Origin: Kappaphycus alvarezii
Taxonomy: Eukaryota; Rhodophyta; Florideophyceae; Gigartinales; Solieriaceae
DNA length: 64,000 bases
Assembly: GCA_002205965.3 (NCBI GenBank)
Contig: NADL03000614.1
Coordinates: forward strand, 558,001 to 622,000
Direction: 5' to 3'
In this document: in pieces, positions 11,126 through 22,649 of the stretch
Layout: each line of letters opens with the position of its first letter
Numbering within the stretch: position 1 is the first letter of the stretch
Notes under the pieces: model-generated
Told to the model about the DNA's origin: nothing
Database searches by the model: none
What the model saw: the letters and a program-made list of their open reading frames with translations, nothing else
Made by a program: the position numbers and the translations under genes

Positions 11126-11219
11126 GGCTGTGAGTTCAATGAGCTTATAAAATTTTCATTTCCAGCTATCAAATTATCATCAAACTAGGCTCCAAGAAGT
11201 CCATCGGTAGCCTATGTAC

Positions 11220-11750
11220 CTTGTTTCATGTGAATAGACGGATCTACGTTGAGTAGTAGCATTCCTAGATCGTTCTTGAGAACGAATTCGAGAGTAGCGC
11301 CCCAGTAGTCACTAGAAACACGGACATCATAAAGAGGCATTTTAGCTTCAGTACTTGATCTCCCCCGATGTTGAGAAACTTTCGATATGCTTCACAGATC
11401 TTAAGGTATATATCACGTCCCAGCTTTTCCTTTGCTCGGAGGTAAGCTTGAACGAAATCAATCATTGCAAGGCGGTAATTAACAATGGAAGATTCTGAAA
11501 GGATTATTTTGGTAGAGCTTTGCGTAGCATTGGGAAGCTTTGCACAATAAAATCTTTCATGTCGTCTTTGTAGCCTTGTCCAATGAAACGGGCTTTGGCC
11601 TTCTGACGGTCGGTATCTGGATTCTGTAACGTAAGTTCAGATCTTCCAACGATAATGTTTGCCTTCGGGGGGAGATACGAAATATTGACAATTTCCCAGA
11701 TTTTACTATCAGGCAGACCCTAAATCTCATTGCGTTTGGTCGTTTCAAAT
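11220..11750 (-). pseudogene. copia-I reverse transcriptase core
   Basis: KANIIVGRSELTLQNPDTDR, then KAKARFIGQGYKDDMKDF near 11560-11690 (the KARxVxxG block before the palm). 11265-11465 reads DFVQAYLRAKEKLGRDIYLK (D-x-QAYL carries the first catalytic Asp), then LKLKxPLYG-like and SSDYWGATLEF blocks in shifted frames. Interrupted by stops. Confidence 0.75.
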
Positions 11751-11999
11751 GCTGCGGAGTTCGATCTTTGGTCAGCAGCAGGAACTTTCTACATGATATA
11801 TGTTATCCTTAGTGTCTCTAAGACATCAGTTGTTCCCTCTGTTTTGACCCGAACTTCAACCATTCTTTCCTGAACGGTTGCGAGGAATTTTTCGCCCGAG
11901 AACACTCCGTCGAAGACGGTATCTATTTCGTCACGCCCGTTAACAGAAAATTTTTCCTGTCCTTGCTGATGATCCGGGTCCGATATATGCTCACGCACG

Positions 12000-12990
12000 T
12001 TGTCAATCGAAACTCTTTAAAGGTCTTATTGATAATGATCCAACGATTTTTTTCATCTAATGCAACGACCTTGTATGGTCCTTTCCATGCTTTCACTTCT
12101 TCTCAATAGAAGAGGGCTTGAGATCCAATCCTAGTATCGCTGGCTGAGACAATAGGGACGTTACGATTAAGAGAAGTGCGAATGCAGGCAGAAGTAACAG
12201 GTCTGGAAATATCAGAGCAAGCATTTTTTAATGTATTCATTCGCTCACGCTGCTCGGGAAGATCTGAGAACCCTAGCGGGAGTTGTGGAACCACTCCAAA
12301 CAAGAGAAGAGTGGGTTACAATCCATTTCGTACGGAAGTGTTTTTCATTGCATAAACAGAAAGAGAAAGACAGTCATCTTTTGAAATCTTTTGGTGCTCC
12401 ATTCTTCCCTTACGATATATTCTTCGTAGAAAGTCGGTGTACTTCTCACCGACGCCAATAGCATTACAGCTTTCGATGCCTGAGTCCAATGGTTTTATCC
12501 CATTCGCTTGCAGCAAGTGTCGCCATAGGTCACTACCGTATTGCGGGCCACGATCAGTGTGAATTTATTTCGAATGACTGACGTACTTTGTAACCCATTG
12601 ACAGATGTAAGTTTTCCATACGTTATTTACTGAACCTCCATCGAAAAACACTGTAGCCTTGAGCAACGTATCATTGCAAACCATGTGTAGTACGGGAATG
12701 CTTTCCAATTACATAAGATCCAAGATCCATAAGCACAGTTCGGCTAAAGACTACATCTTCGCTTGGCAGTGCGACGCGTAAAAGACCAGGTTGGTTCGGA
12801 ATGCTTTGGAAAACATCACAGACTCAGTAACCTTTTCGATTGCCTTAAGTTTCTCTGGTGTCCCTTGAGGATCTTTGGTCTGCTTCGTCATTTTGTACAT
12901 TCTCAGCGAATGAGGGTAGTAAAACTGTCGGTGAATCCTTTTCAGTTCCGGCTCTGTATACATAACTTCGTAGTTCCATTCATAGTAGGC
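12000..12990 (-). pseudogene. copia-I integrase
   Basis: The zinc head LKRIHRQFYYPHSLRMYKM is encoded at about 12890-12960. The core follows near 12500-12720 with a DRGPQYGSDLWR block, preceded by THGLQ and WVTKYVS-like pieces. The C-terminal part KAWKGPYKVVALDEKNRWII lies near 12030-12100. All are in the copia position upstream of RT. Confidence 0.75.
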
Positions 12991-12999
12991 ATGGAATAG

Positions 13000-13278
13000 C
13001 TTAGGAGTAATAGGCGTGCTACAGACAGGATTTTTGCATCGGATACGATTGTCCACGGTGTGTACAAGAAGCTTGTACTTATCGAGTACCTCTAGTCCTG
13101 AAAGAAGCGCTTTTCCAATATCTGCAACATCCAGAACGATATCCATGTGACGGTTCCCTCCTACAGATCTCTGAGCTCCAGTATCCAAACAGTCTCCATT
13201 GAACTTATCAATAACTTTTGGGGCCGAAGGAGAAGGGAGGTTGATCTTAGCTTCAGCTACAGATTTTTCATCATTCAT
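13000..13278 (-). pseudogene. copia-I aspartic protease
   Basis: DKFNGDCLDTGAQRSVGG at about 13155-13210 contains the active-site DTGA. It is continuous with the integrase head in one frame (12751-13278), as in the usual copia polyprotein. Confidence 0.7.
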
Positions 13279-13499
13279 GTCTCCGACGTAATTAACAAGT
13301 GCATCGAGGAGATCAAATTCTTTTTTTTCTCTTCAACTTCATCGTTAACATGTATATATGTTTCATCTGGTACTTCTCGACCGATTTCCTTTTTTGCGTA
13401 ATTTGCAGAGTCGATCGATGACATAATTCTAATAAGACAACCTGAGCATTTCGGATATTTCCATTTTTCTTCTCCATATACTCCATTTTTCGACGAGCA

Positions 13500-14835
13500 G
13501 CTTTAGCAAGGCTAATCTTATGCGGGCATGAATTATCATATGATCAAGTTCATCACAATTGAAGCGTCCCATGACGAAAGTGGTCCGGATGTATCCTTCC
13601 TTTGGCCGTAACTACGTGTATCACCGACACCACGATGTCGGTTTTCGTAGAGACCAGGTCCTTGATAGAGTATCCCAGGGACAGTTTCGTCCTCATCTGA
13701 AGTATTACGTGACCTACTTGCAGCTCTATCCCTCATGATTGCCAATTTGGCTTCCCTAGAGAGATATAAGTCTGCTTAAAGTTCTCTATAGAGTTGCGGA
13801 AATTAGAGATCATGAGTAGTGACCCGACTTAACGGCTCCTTCGCCCATGCCTAATCGACGGTAGCATTTCGAAGAAATTCAAACTTGTGTGCCTCACTCC
13901 TGTGCGAAACAGGCACTTGCGGTGAAAGATTTGTTACCAGCTTGTACAGTTTTTCAAGTACTGAAAGCTCATCAAGGCCTTCAGAAGTATACTTAGATAA
14001 TGTAGGTCCACCGAGATAATTTTTCACTGGATTCTGACGAGCCACAGAGTTGTATTCATTACCAGTGAGGTCTATAACCTCAGCAAACGAATTAACTTCG
14101 TTATCTATCAGGTTCAGGTAAAATATCTTAGCATAACCACGTAGAAGTTTATGAATGTATTGCTTCTTCTGCGCAGCGCTGAGGCCACGGTCACGAGCAA
14201 CTTGTTGGTACTCGGCAACATATTCCATCCATGACTCACCAAGGTCTCTGGAGAACTTTTGATCTTTGTCTCGGAATCCAGAGGAGCCGATGTACTACGC
14301 CAATTTGCCCTGATGGTCAGGAACGAATGTAGCACAAGATTCTTCGTCAGCGGGGGCTGATTGTCCCTGGCCTCATCGGGTTGTATGACGATCTTATTTC
14401 ATTATGTCCTTTGTTATTTCTTCTGCGGCTAACTTGTCTTCGTCTTTGGTGAAGAGATTAGCTGCTAGCTGACTGTTAACACTGTAGGAGTTATGCGGCG
14501 GCAAATTTGCTCCACGGTCTTTCAACCAGTCACAAGGTGCCTTATAAGCGATAGGAAGAGCTTTTATATCAGGAGAGAACAATACAGCCGGTGGAAAAAG
14601 TTCGGCAACCTCATCCACTACTTGAGGCCCAGTTAGACCGAGCAGAGATACGATTCTCGAGAATTTGAATTGAGTTGGTGAACCCTGAAACCTCTTGAGA
14701 GACATTTTCCAGTGTTATCTCAGACAAAAGCAGGTCCGATGTATTCGCAGTGCTCCCTGGATCCATGTTGATCAATGACTTGAAAATTCTATGGGTACTG
14801 ACTTGTCTTCTACAGAAGGTTAGAATGGAAGTCAC
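13500..14835 (-). pseudogene. copia-I gag region
   Basis: Several broken frames upstream of the protease. 13851-14228 has an alpha-helical capsid-like segment (SAAQKKQYIHKLLRGYAKIF). Near 13530-13590, RFNCDELDHMIIHAR resembles a degenerate zinc knuckle. The assignment rests mainly on position, so confidence is moderate. Confidence 0.55.
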
Positions 14836-15132
14836 GATGCTCTAGTGTACAATTGGCGGAAGGATATTCGTGCTTTTGTTCAGTGGAGTAGTGCTTGTAA
14901 GAGTGAAGTATGGAATAAATAAAACTGAGGACAATATGAGGATAATTCTCGAATTTAGTATCATAGCCCAAAAGGTATAACACGTGTAGCACGCAGCAAA
15001 ATTGCTGGTGGAAGTCTATTGTAAGCCCTATAAGCCGAGCTTACAATGTCTGACACTACTACTGACCGTTGTGCCCGACTGGCTGCCTTCCCTGTATTGC
15101 TGAAAGAACAAGTGTTCACTTCTTCCGTCTGA

Positions 15133-15220
15133 TGGCTAATTATTCTTGTCTTGAACTTGCTCCGCTACTCGGTACGCAAGCCATCATATAGACTTTTTGT
15201 AGCCCCCTTGGACTGTTTTC
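15133..15220 (-). repeat. copia-I 5' LTR remnant (right copy)
   Basis: Direct repeat of 9975-10060, starting TGGCTAATTATTCTTGTC. Homology fades after GTAGCCC near 15205-15220, where APE-LINE sequence begins. This suggests that the LINE truncates this LTR. Confidence 0.55.
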
Positions 15221-15229
15221 CTCGAGATA

Positions 15230-15775
15230 ATGGCCGTCTTTGCTAGCACCACTTGCTCCCCGACCCCACTCTCCACCACTCTTCGCCGCTTCATCCTACT
15301 ACTGAGCCACCTTGCTCTTATCATAGTTGCATTCAATGTCCGAGTCCCTGACTGGAATACCATCCTGAAATCCCATGTGCATGCCCTCCTCAATGCCCTC
15401 CATGGCTTCCACTTCACTTTTTTTGCTCCCTTGGGCCCCAAGTTCCATGCTCGTGGCTCCTACGCCTTTAGCACTCCCGACTTTGTCATATCTACCAGCC
15501 CGCTTCATTGCAACCTCGCCGACGGGCCCTGGATAGCTTCTTCTGACCAAATCCCCATCAAGGCCCCATTCCATGCTGGAACCCTACCCAGACCCCATGT
15601 ACCCCCACACTGTATCAAGAAATCTCTCCTCTCCATCCAAAACCATCACGCGGAAGTTACCCATCAGTATTCCTCAACTCTGTCTCCCATTCTGGAGCGC
15701 CTTCAGACCTGTACCTGTGAGAAAGCCCAAGCAGTCTACTATCAAGCGATTGAAGCCCTCACAGCACCTTGGTAA
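15230..15775 (+). pseudogene. LINE apurinic-type endonuclease C-terminal part
   Basis: Open for 181 codons. PDFVISTSPLHCNL is followed by GPWIASSDQIPI, matching the end of APE endonucleases (DFV..., then S-S/D-D/H-x-P-I, where the SDH histidine is Q here). The N-terminal catalytic residues of the family are not visible, so it is 5'-truncated. The downstream part is linker towards RT. Confidence 0.7.
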
Positions 15776-15829
15776 AGCATCTCTCAAAATCGCCTTCATC
15801 AATATGAGCCATTTTGGTCCCCAATTTTA

Positions 15830-17395
15830 GATTTTCTTGCCTCCCAGCGAAACAAAGCATATCGAAGCTTCAAACGAAACATTTCTCCTCAGCATGGACT
15901 CGAATATGGACGCCTCACAAACCCGGTCCGCAGCAAAGTCCGGCGTGAAAAATGCTTTCTCCGACGCCGAACTCGCGATTTCTTACAAAAGACCTACATT
16001 GATGCCCTCGCCTCCGCTATCGCCGCTGACCGACGCAACTTCGCCCAAAGACACGCCGATGCCCTTCGCTCTGGCGGCTAGCTACCCCCAAAAGACTTTA
16101 CTATCTTCATGCAATACGGCCGCGCCAATAATCAACCAGAAATATTCTTTGGAGCATTCAATCAGAACTCAAACTTCAAGAAGGAACTCTACACCTGCAT
16201 TTAACGTACCCCACGGAACATCGCAGTCGGCCTAGGTGGATTCCACGTTGAGATGCTTAAGGTTAATCTCGCTATGTCGGCAGCCCTCTTAAGCAAGTGG
16301 TTGGAAGCTGTCGGACGAACGCGCCAGTACCCTGAGCAGTGATGAACGTGGCTACTTATTCCAGTCCGCAAACTAGGGGATTGTCTCTGCCCTGAGAATT
16401 AAAGATCATAATGTCTCCTTTCGCACATCCGTAAAATATTGAAGGCGCTTTCTCTTTACTCGTTCTCTCACGTTTCCCCGTAAAGCCTTCCCAATACTGT
16501 TTCCAACCCTCTGTAAGCCCCGTACACGCCCTCATCTCTGCCGACTCCGCCATCCACCAAAAACTCAATTGGATTACAGTCCCTCACCTCACCCAAGCCT
16601 ACGACAGAGTGGACCTTAGCATCCACCCTAAAGATTTGCCGCCGCCATCTCCCCTCACTATTCCCTGCCAGGCTCTCTGAGTGCTCAGGGCCACTTCTCT
16701 TCAGAACGAAAGGAGACGAAAATGATTCTACAGCTGCACTCCTGCTTGTCGTTGTTCAAGGCTCTCCTCTCTCCACGACTTTCTTCCTTCTCTACATCAA
16801 TAACCTATCGATCATCCTTCACTCCATCCCCCGCCCTCCTGCAAACTTGACCTCTACCGCCCCATGCACTCTTGTCGCCGACGACGTCCTTCTCCACTGT
16901 TCCTTCCTCCCTCTCCTGCAACAGCTCTTGCATAGGTGCAAAACCTGTGCCTCTTCCCGCAACATTCTAGGGACACGACAGAAGTGTTTCTTACTTCCCC
17001 CGCGCCCTCTATACCCAGCCGGTATCTGCACATTCGCTGGTCAGCCTATCCCCATGGCGCAATCAGCGGTTTACCTTGATATCACACTGACCCTGTTGGA
17101 ATCGAGCCAGGCACGTAGACCATTCGACGTGCATCAGAAACCGTCACAGCCTCGACCTACCTGTTCCGCTCTGCTGCTCTCTCCTCCAGTTCCTGCCCTG
17201 CCCACCCCGTTAACGTCCTACATACATTCTTTTGAAGCATACACTTATACGCTGCGATACTATTGTGTGATATCACGGTCCTCTCAATCGCTGAAGAAAA
17301 CGCACAACGACGGCTTTTTGCTACAATACTCCGTACACGAGGCAACATACACCAAACACATTTTGCCCGCCTCCGTTTTTTGTACCAAATTCTAG
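15830..17395 (+). pseudogene. LINE reverse transcriptase
   Basis: HVEMLKVNLAMSAALLSKWL near 16245-16305 is the pre-palm block of LINE RTs. VVQGSPLSTTFFLLYINNLS near 16745-16810 is the PQGSPLSP motif. LVADDVLLH near 16868-16895 carries the catalytic Asp pair (ADD). FAGQPIPMAQSAVYLDITL near 17030-17090 is the post-palm FLG block. The upstream portion is broken by stops (for example around 16080 and 16340). The last frame (16847-17395) is open but lacks the first catalytic motif. Confidence 0.75.
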
Positions 17396-17399
17396 ATAT

Positions 17400-18760
17400 C
17401 CTAACTGATATGGTGAAAATGGCCCCTACGGAAAAGGGAACCACTAACTACCGGAGGTGAGAGTCTTTGCAAGGGATTAAAGTGCTACGGTAGACGTTAA
17501 CGGGCGGTGGGTAGGAGTGGGCGTGAAAGCTGATTGACTGCTCTAGTAGCCAACTTTAAAGGAATAGACTCTACCATCTATGCTCTGCGACTGGCGTGAA
17601 AAAAGTTCTTTGGTCTGAAATTGACTCTCACCTTCCTAACTATTTGGGACTAGACCTGAAGTTGTCTGCCAACTTGCTTTCTGCCTCACGGAGGAAGCAA
17701 TTTAATCGGTTTATATAGCCTTTTTCCCCCAAACTAAAATGTCAATAAAAACTACTAGAACCACCAGAATAAGTAGGAGAAGACTTCATGTGGACGCAAA
17801 CAGTTTGACAAAATATACTTGAAAGAAATTAAACGAATCTTCTCCTCTAAATCTTCATCCTCTAGATCAGATCCTATTACTACCCTTAAGACATCATAAT
17901 TGTGAAAACTGTTGTTGAATATTGATGTCAACTGATGAAGTTTGATGAAATCACTAATGGTCGTCTTTATTGTTTGAAATGCGGAATTTGTTTAATGGTC
18001 GTGCTTGTAATTTGTTTGTCGTGTCTGCTCTCAATATTTGTTTCGGTTGTACTTGTTGTAGTACATATATAATGTGTTGTGTTCTTGATAGTTGTAAAAA
18101 AAAGGTACCGACGTTTGTTTGTTCAAAGGGAGCATAAGATCAGAAACAGCTACCACTGCTATTTATTGCTGAGGTGCAGTCGAACACCTTCTTTCATTAT
18201 AATTGCCCATATACTCCCCACATATACCTGCGGATGGCCCACAATTGTCCGCCCTTCCTGAAAAGAAAATATCTCACCTCAATCCCCCACAACCGTGTCC
18301 ATGGCTGGGACCATCTGGTCCAAGCAGTTTTTACCTTCCCCTCCCATATAATCCGGTTCGAGGCCCCCTTCTTCGTCCGCGGACTTTTCATCTTTCTTTT
18401 TTTCCTCCCCAGCCTCCTCTTCCTCTTCCTCCTCTCCTAATTCTTCCTTGGCCTCCCCTTTTTCCGTCTTGTAGACCAACTCAGAAGCCACCCACTCCCA
18501 GAAGCACTCCCCGGCCTTACCATCCTCCTCCCCAGAGTCCTCCCCTACCGATTACTGTGCTTAGATCTCTATCAGGTGAAGAACAACTAGATTTGTCAAG
18601 CTTTTCCTGGATTGGCGACGTCATTTGGGCCAGAAAGTAATAAAGGAGAGACAGTGATGGGACGAGGGGGACGTGTTTTGGCAATGGGGCGAGAAAGAGA
18701 GATTCGATGCATGATAGCTGCCAAATGGGGTGTGAATTGTCGAGCTTTTTTGTTTTAGGG
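17400..18760 (-). repeat. Acidic-ORF repeat family, copy 2
   Basis: Minus-strand copy. The acidic peptide ASELVYKTEKGEAK is followed by a Glu/Lys-rich run and LDQMVPAMDTVVGD (18279-18510), equivalent to APELVYETQE and the VVPTL-PDGDIF block of copy 1. Upstream PIAKTRPPRPI near 18640-18720 matches the NLPSRPI region in a broken frame. The 3' non-coding segment 17450-17890 aligns with 1935-2400, including CTTCCTAACTATTTGGGACT. It lies between the LINE RT and a possible LINE remnant at 19.1 kb, so it may be an insertion. Confidence 0.75.
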
Positions 18761-18799
18761 ACGAAGATAAATTTTAGGTAGCACCCAAGTTTTTTAAAA

Positions 18800-19870
18800 G
18801 GCGCCAATCGGTTCAGATTGAAAGGCCCGCTGATTCCAAAAGGCAGCCGAAAATTGGTCCCGTAGTGGGACTTAGTGAAAACCGCCTTAAAAAGGGTGAC
18901 ATATTTCTAAAAGCATGCGTAGGCGACGAAGATCAAATAAAGGGAGAAGAGCAAAGTAATTACCATCAAGGGGGAAGCTAGTCGCTCATAAAAAGAGAAA
19001 CGAGAAAAAGGGAAGAGTTAAAAGAATTTAAAATTCGTGATGCAAATCAAAAATAATGTAAAGGTAGAAACGAGGTGAAATGGAATTAGACGAGAAACTT
19101 TAATGGGAGTGACTTTCTGCGCGTAAAGATAATAACTCCAGTTTCTCTCTTAACAAAACTGCTTTACCACGCTCATCGCTTTACCACCAAACTCCGCTAG
19201 GTGAGCACCTCTCCTCACAGACCCCGTCTACACCTAGCCGCTAGCTCCCTCCAGCACTTCTCCACCTTCGGGGCTGGCACTATTGTCCACCGCGACATGA
19301 ACATCCAGCTCGACTGGAACACCTGGCCGACATACTTACGTCAATCCTAAAACCTCCCTCCTTCCTCCTTCTCACTCATCCTATTTCCTGCCATCTGCCC
19401 CCCATATATACCATCGGAGACTTTCCCGCTTTTTTAACCTCTCATTTGCTTCATTGCCACCGTTGAAGACCCCTTCGCTGGTTCCTGCATTTTGTCCCGT
19501 TCTACAGCCGTCGCTCCGACACACCACAAGGCGATCCCTATCACCTACAAACCGCTCTCAAACTGCATCGCCAATCAACTCTTTCCCATCGACAACTCAA
19601 AACGCTTTAAACCGTCCTCACTCTACTCGTTACACATTAGCAACTTAGTCACTTAGCTCTTAGGAGCACCCCCTAATGGTATGGCCCATGTCGGACCCTT
19701 GTTGTCTATTTCTTCTTCAATAAACTTTCAACCCACCTTGCGGTATCACATTGTTTTAAAAGAGCCAAAAGATGAAGATCAAAACCGATTCTCAGCACTA
19801 TTTCGCCAGCAGCTGACCAGTTTTCTCGGCTTCTTCCTCGACAGGTTTTGCTGGGTACACTAAATTGATT
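18800..19870 (+). other. GC-mixed stretch, possible LINE 3' remnant
   Basis: A C/T-rich plus strand similar in composition to the LINE at 15.2-17.4 kb, with short broken frames (for example around 19230-19330 and 19454-19648). No diagnostic motif was found. If acidic repeat copy 2 inserted into the LINE, this would be its 3' side, but I cannot show that. Confidence 0.25.
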
Positions 19871-22640
19871 ATTAGTAAAATCTCTATCAGTGCATATTCG
19901 TAGACAAATTAACTTGTTCCAAGTGCGAAATGCCTAATCACATACAAATTTCCGTTCCTAAATATTTACTCAAATCAGACATCCATAATCCCTCGAAGGA
20001 GGAATGGGAGCACAGCTTGCTTGGACGCTTGAAATTATTGCAATAATTAAACCTGGCGATACTCTGGAATGGAGGACTGATAACGCGAAAAGTTGCTAAT
20101 GTTGAACGCGGGTGGCTTGGGACCACATTAGCGGCTCGAGGCATACCATAGTACATGCGGCCATGGAGAAGACGGCCTGCGCTGCATGCCCATGCAAGAA
20201 GGCCATTTGGCCGTCGAGAGAGTCTTTTTTCGCCTAGGTGGCCATGTTTGCAGCTACAGTAAATATATTCGCTTTGGTGTAGCTCCCGTTTAGATTCCCC
20301 TCGCTATAAGTTTCAGACAACGAATCAAACCACCACATCATTCCCCATTTGGTGTAAGGATTTAAAAATTATGGGTCAATTAATAGAGAGGCTTCATAGT
20401 ACTTGCCTTCCACTACTGCAAGCAAGTTACGCGTGGCAGTTTGCTTCCTGCTCTAAGCAATGTCATAAGTACATCAGGGCTGAATTAACGTATCTACCGG
20501 GTAAGGTTCTAGTTTGCAAGTACTTCCGCCAGTGCGAAGGAACCCCGCTGAATAGGTCTACAAACCCTTCGACTTTGGGAGCGATTGCTGCTGTCTCTGC
20601 TTCCACAAGTAGTTGATTTTTCTCCCGCCTCCCGTCCTCTACTCATCTGCAGTGCCAATTCCCTGGAACATTTACAAGCCGTCAGTTTTTCTTGATTATT
20701 TGATTGTTTATCGTGCTTTGCAATTGTATGAAGTACAACGGATTCCACTATTCGGCTCCTTCGGAGTTTCGAACGTGCACATTGATATGGGTTACCTACC
20801 AGCACTACACTCACAAATCTCGCGAAGGCGAACGCGTCGAAAATGATATTTTAACCTTCCAAGTGTATGCATATGGGTGCAAATCGATCCAACTGGGGAG
20901 ACACACCTTTCACATATCCACCATTCCATCTCTTTCATCCCTTTCCCTTTTCTCCGCCATTCATCAACCATATCCGTCCTCAAGAGTATACTACTTCAAT
21001 GCGCGCCTCCCTATGCCATCTACTGATGCAAGCACTGGCGAAGACGCGCCTTCGCACAAGACGCTGAATCTGGATCTCCCCAGCAACTAGGACAGACTGT
21101 TCAATTTTAAGTTATCCGTACATGCTGATCGGATTAGTTATCCCTATTTTTTTAATGCATAATTCTTTGTCAAAAATTAGAAATGAGTAGAATTATATTT
21201 CTAAAGCTTTTATTCAGTGTTTATATGTCAGAATTTGATAATTTATTTCATAGTATCATCTAGCGGGAGCATAAAATTTCTATTTCTACAGTACATAATG
21301 TACTCTACACCATAGTCTGTGCACCAATGCAATAAAGCCAAGGATCAAAGATTGCAGCGCCTCATTTATGCGATCTGGTAGAGTATTGCTACAGCTCTTC
21401 TTGCTTACATTTCGTGTCATGGCATGGGGCTTTCCTAACCTTAGTAACCCTTAATCCCTTATATGACATTGTTTGTCCATCACCCCTTACAGAAAAAATC
21501 CATTCATTCAGATCTAAATAACAGGATTTCCATTCTGAAAAAACATGTAGGTCTACACAACAACAGAATAAAGTCGGAGCCTAAGGATGAACCCAAGTAG
21601 GCTATTACTCTGTGCTCTGTTAAAATGAAAGATTAGATGCCAATCTGTGCACCCACTAGATCATAAAATAACCATAACAATATATTTTGCGCATCATTTA
21701 TACAAAGTTTTCCCCAGGTGGGTTTGCTCGTCAATTAGCTCCGGTTTAGGTACGTTCATACTAGTTCTGCCTGGAGAAAACAATTGCGGACAAGACAGAT
21801 TCGATAAAAAACTTACATATGAAAAATAATTCCATTTATTTACGTACTGTACAAAGAGGCAACGATGAGGCACAAATTTTACGACAGGTGTAAAAAAGTT
21901 GAAATGCGTAGATCCGATATAGATAATTCCAAGTAAATGAGAAATAAATTACCTAAATAGGGCTGAGAATAATAACAAAAAGAAATCCATTATTTATTTA
22001 TCAACGGGGATAGTTAGATGGCCCGACGCTTGCTAAACATTTCTAAGAACCTAAAAATATTTATACTGTAAATCATGGTAGAAAAGCTAAAAATATGATG
22101 ACAGCAGTATAATAATTTTTGTAGACGAAATCCTTGATCAGTAATAATTATAGAATAGTTTTACAGGTGAGCATTAATCCAAAAAATAATTTTCTGGTAA
22201 TGTTATTCCTGTAATCATAATTGCAAAATTTAAAAACCAAGTGGCGGACAAAAAAATCCTTCACCTCTAATACAGTAAAAAAATATTGGCCAGTGAAAAT
22301 AGATAATATTCTTTTCCAATGATTGACAATAATGAAAATTTATTTGCCTCTGATAAAATATTGTTCCACAACTTTTCATCGCTGTATTCGATTTGGGGAA
22401 AAAATTTAATATTTTTCGAATGCTTCTTAAAATATTTTTTCAATTTTCACACCAGGAGCTATAGAGAGAAAATCAAGCAAAGCTGCTGGCAAAGGAAGAC
22501 ATGAAAGTCAGGAAACTCCAAAACACTTAAGCGGGAAGGGGTTTTGCAAGGAAAAATCTTCTTTCCGAAAATTTCTTCTCCCTTCATCCTGAGATCCATC
22601 CTTGACCTCTCCTTCTGCAAACCAATCTTCTTACCTCTTC
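19870..22640. other. Gene-poor AT-rich region
   Basis: No recognisable domain in any frame. Several ORFs of 60-128 codons (for example 20371-20616 and 20704-21090, plus) have no family signature and atypical composition. From about 21100 onward the sequence is strongly AT-rich. Confidence 0.6.
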
Positions 22641-22649
22641 TTTCAAAGG

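Larger units (their letters stand above)
10260..14900 (-). mobile_element. copia-I: Ty1/copia element, decayed
   Basis: Minus-strand order is gag, protease, integrase, RT, RNase H. Integrase before RT defines Ty1/copia. Many stops and frameshifts interrupt it. Flanked by the LTR-like pair at 9975 and 15133. It sits against the broken gag of gypsy-I on the left and an APE-type LINE on the right, which appears to have removed the outer part of the 5' LTR. Confidence 0.85.
15230..17395 (+). mobile_element. APE-type LINE, 5' half to RT, decayed
   Basis: Plus-strand non-LTR element with an endonuclease/exonuclease/phosphatase (APE) domain followed by RT, distinct from the endonuclease-tailed family elsewhere in the window. 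No single frame is intact. Bounded on the left by the copia-I LTR remnant and on the right by acidic repeat copy 2 (17.4 kb). Confidence 0.75.

Noticed and set aside
20371-21090. Chain of plus ORFs up to 128 codons
   Set aside because: No domain, no continuity between frames and no conserved copy in the window.
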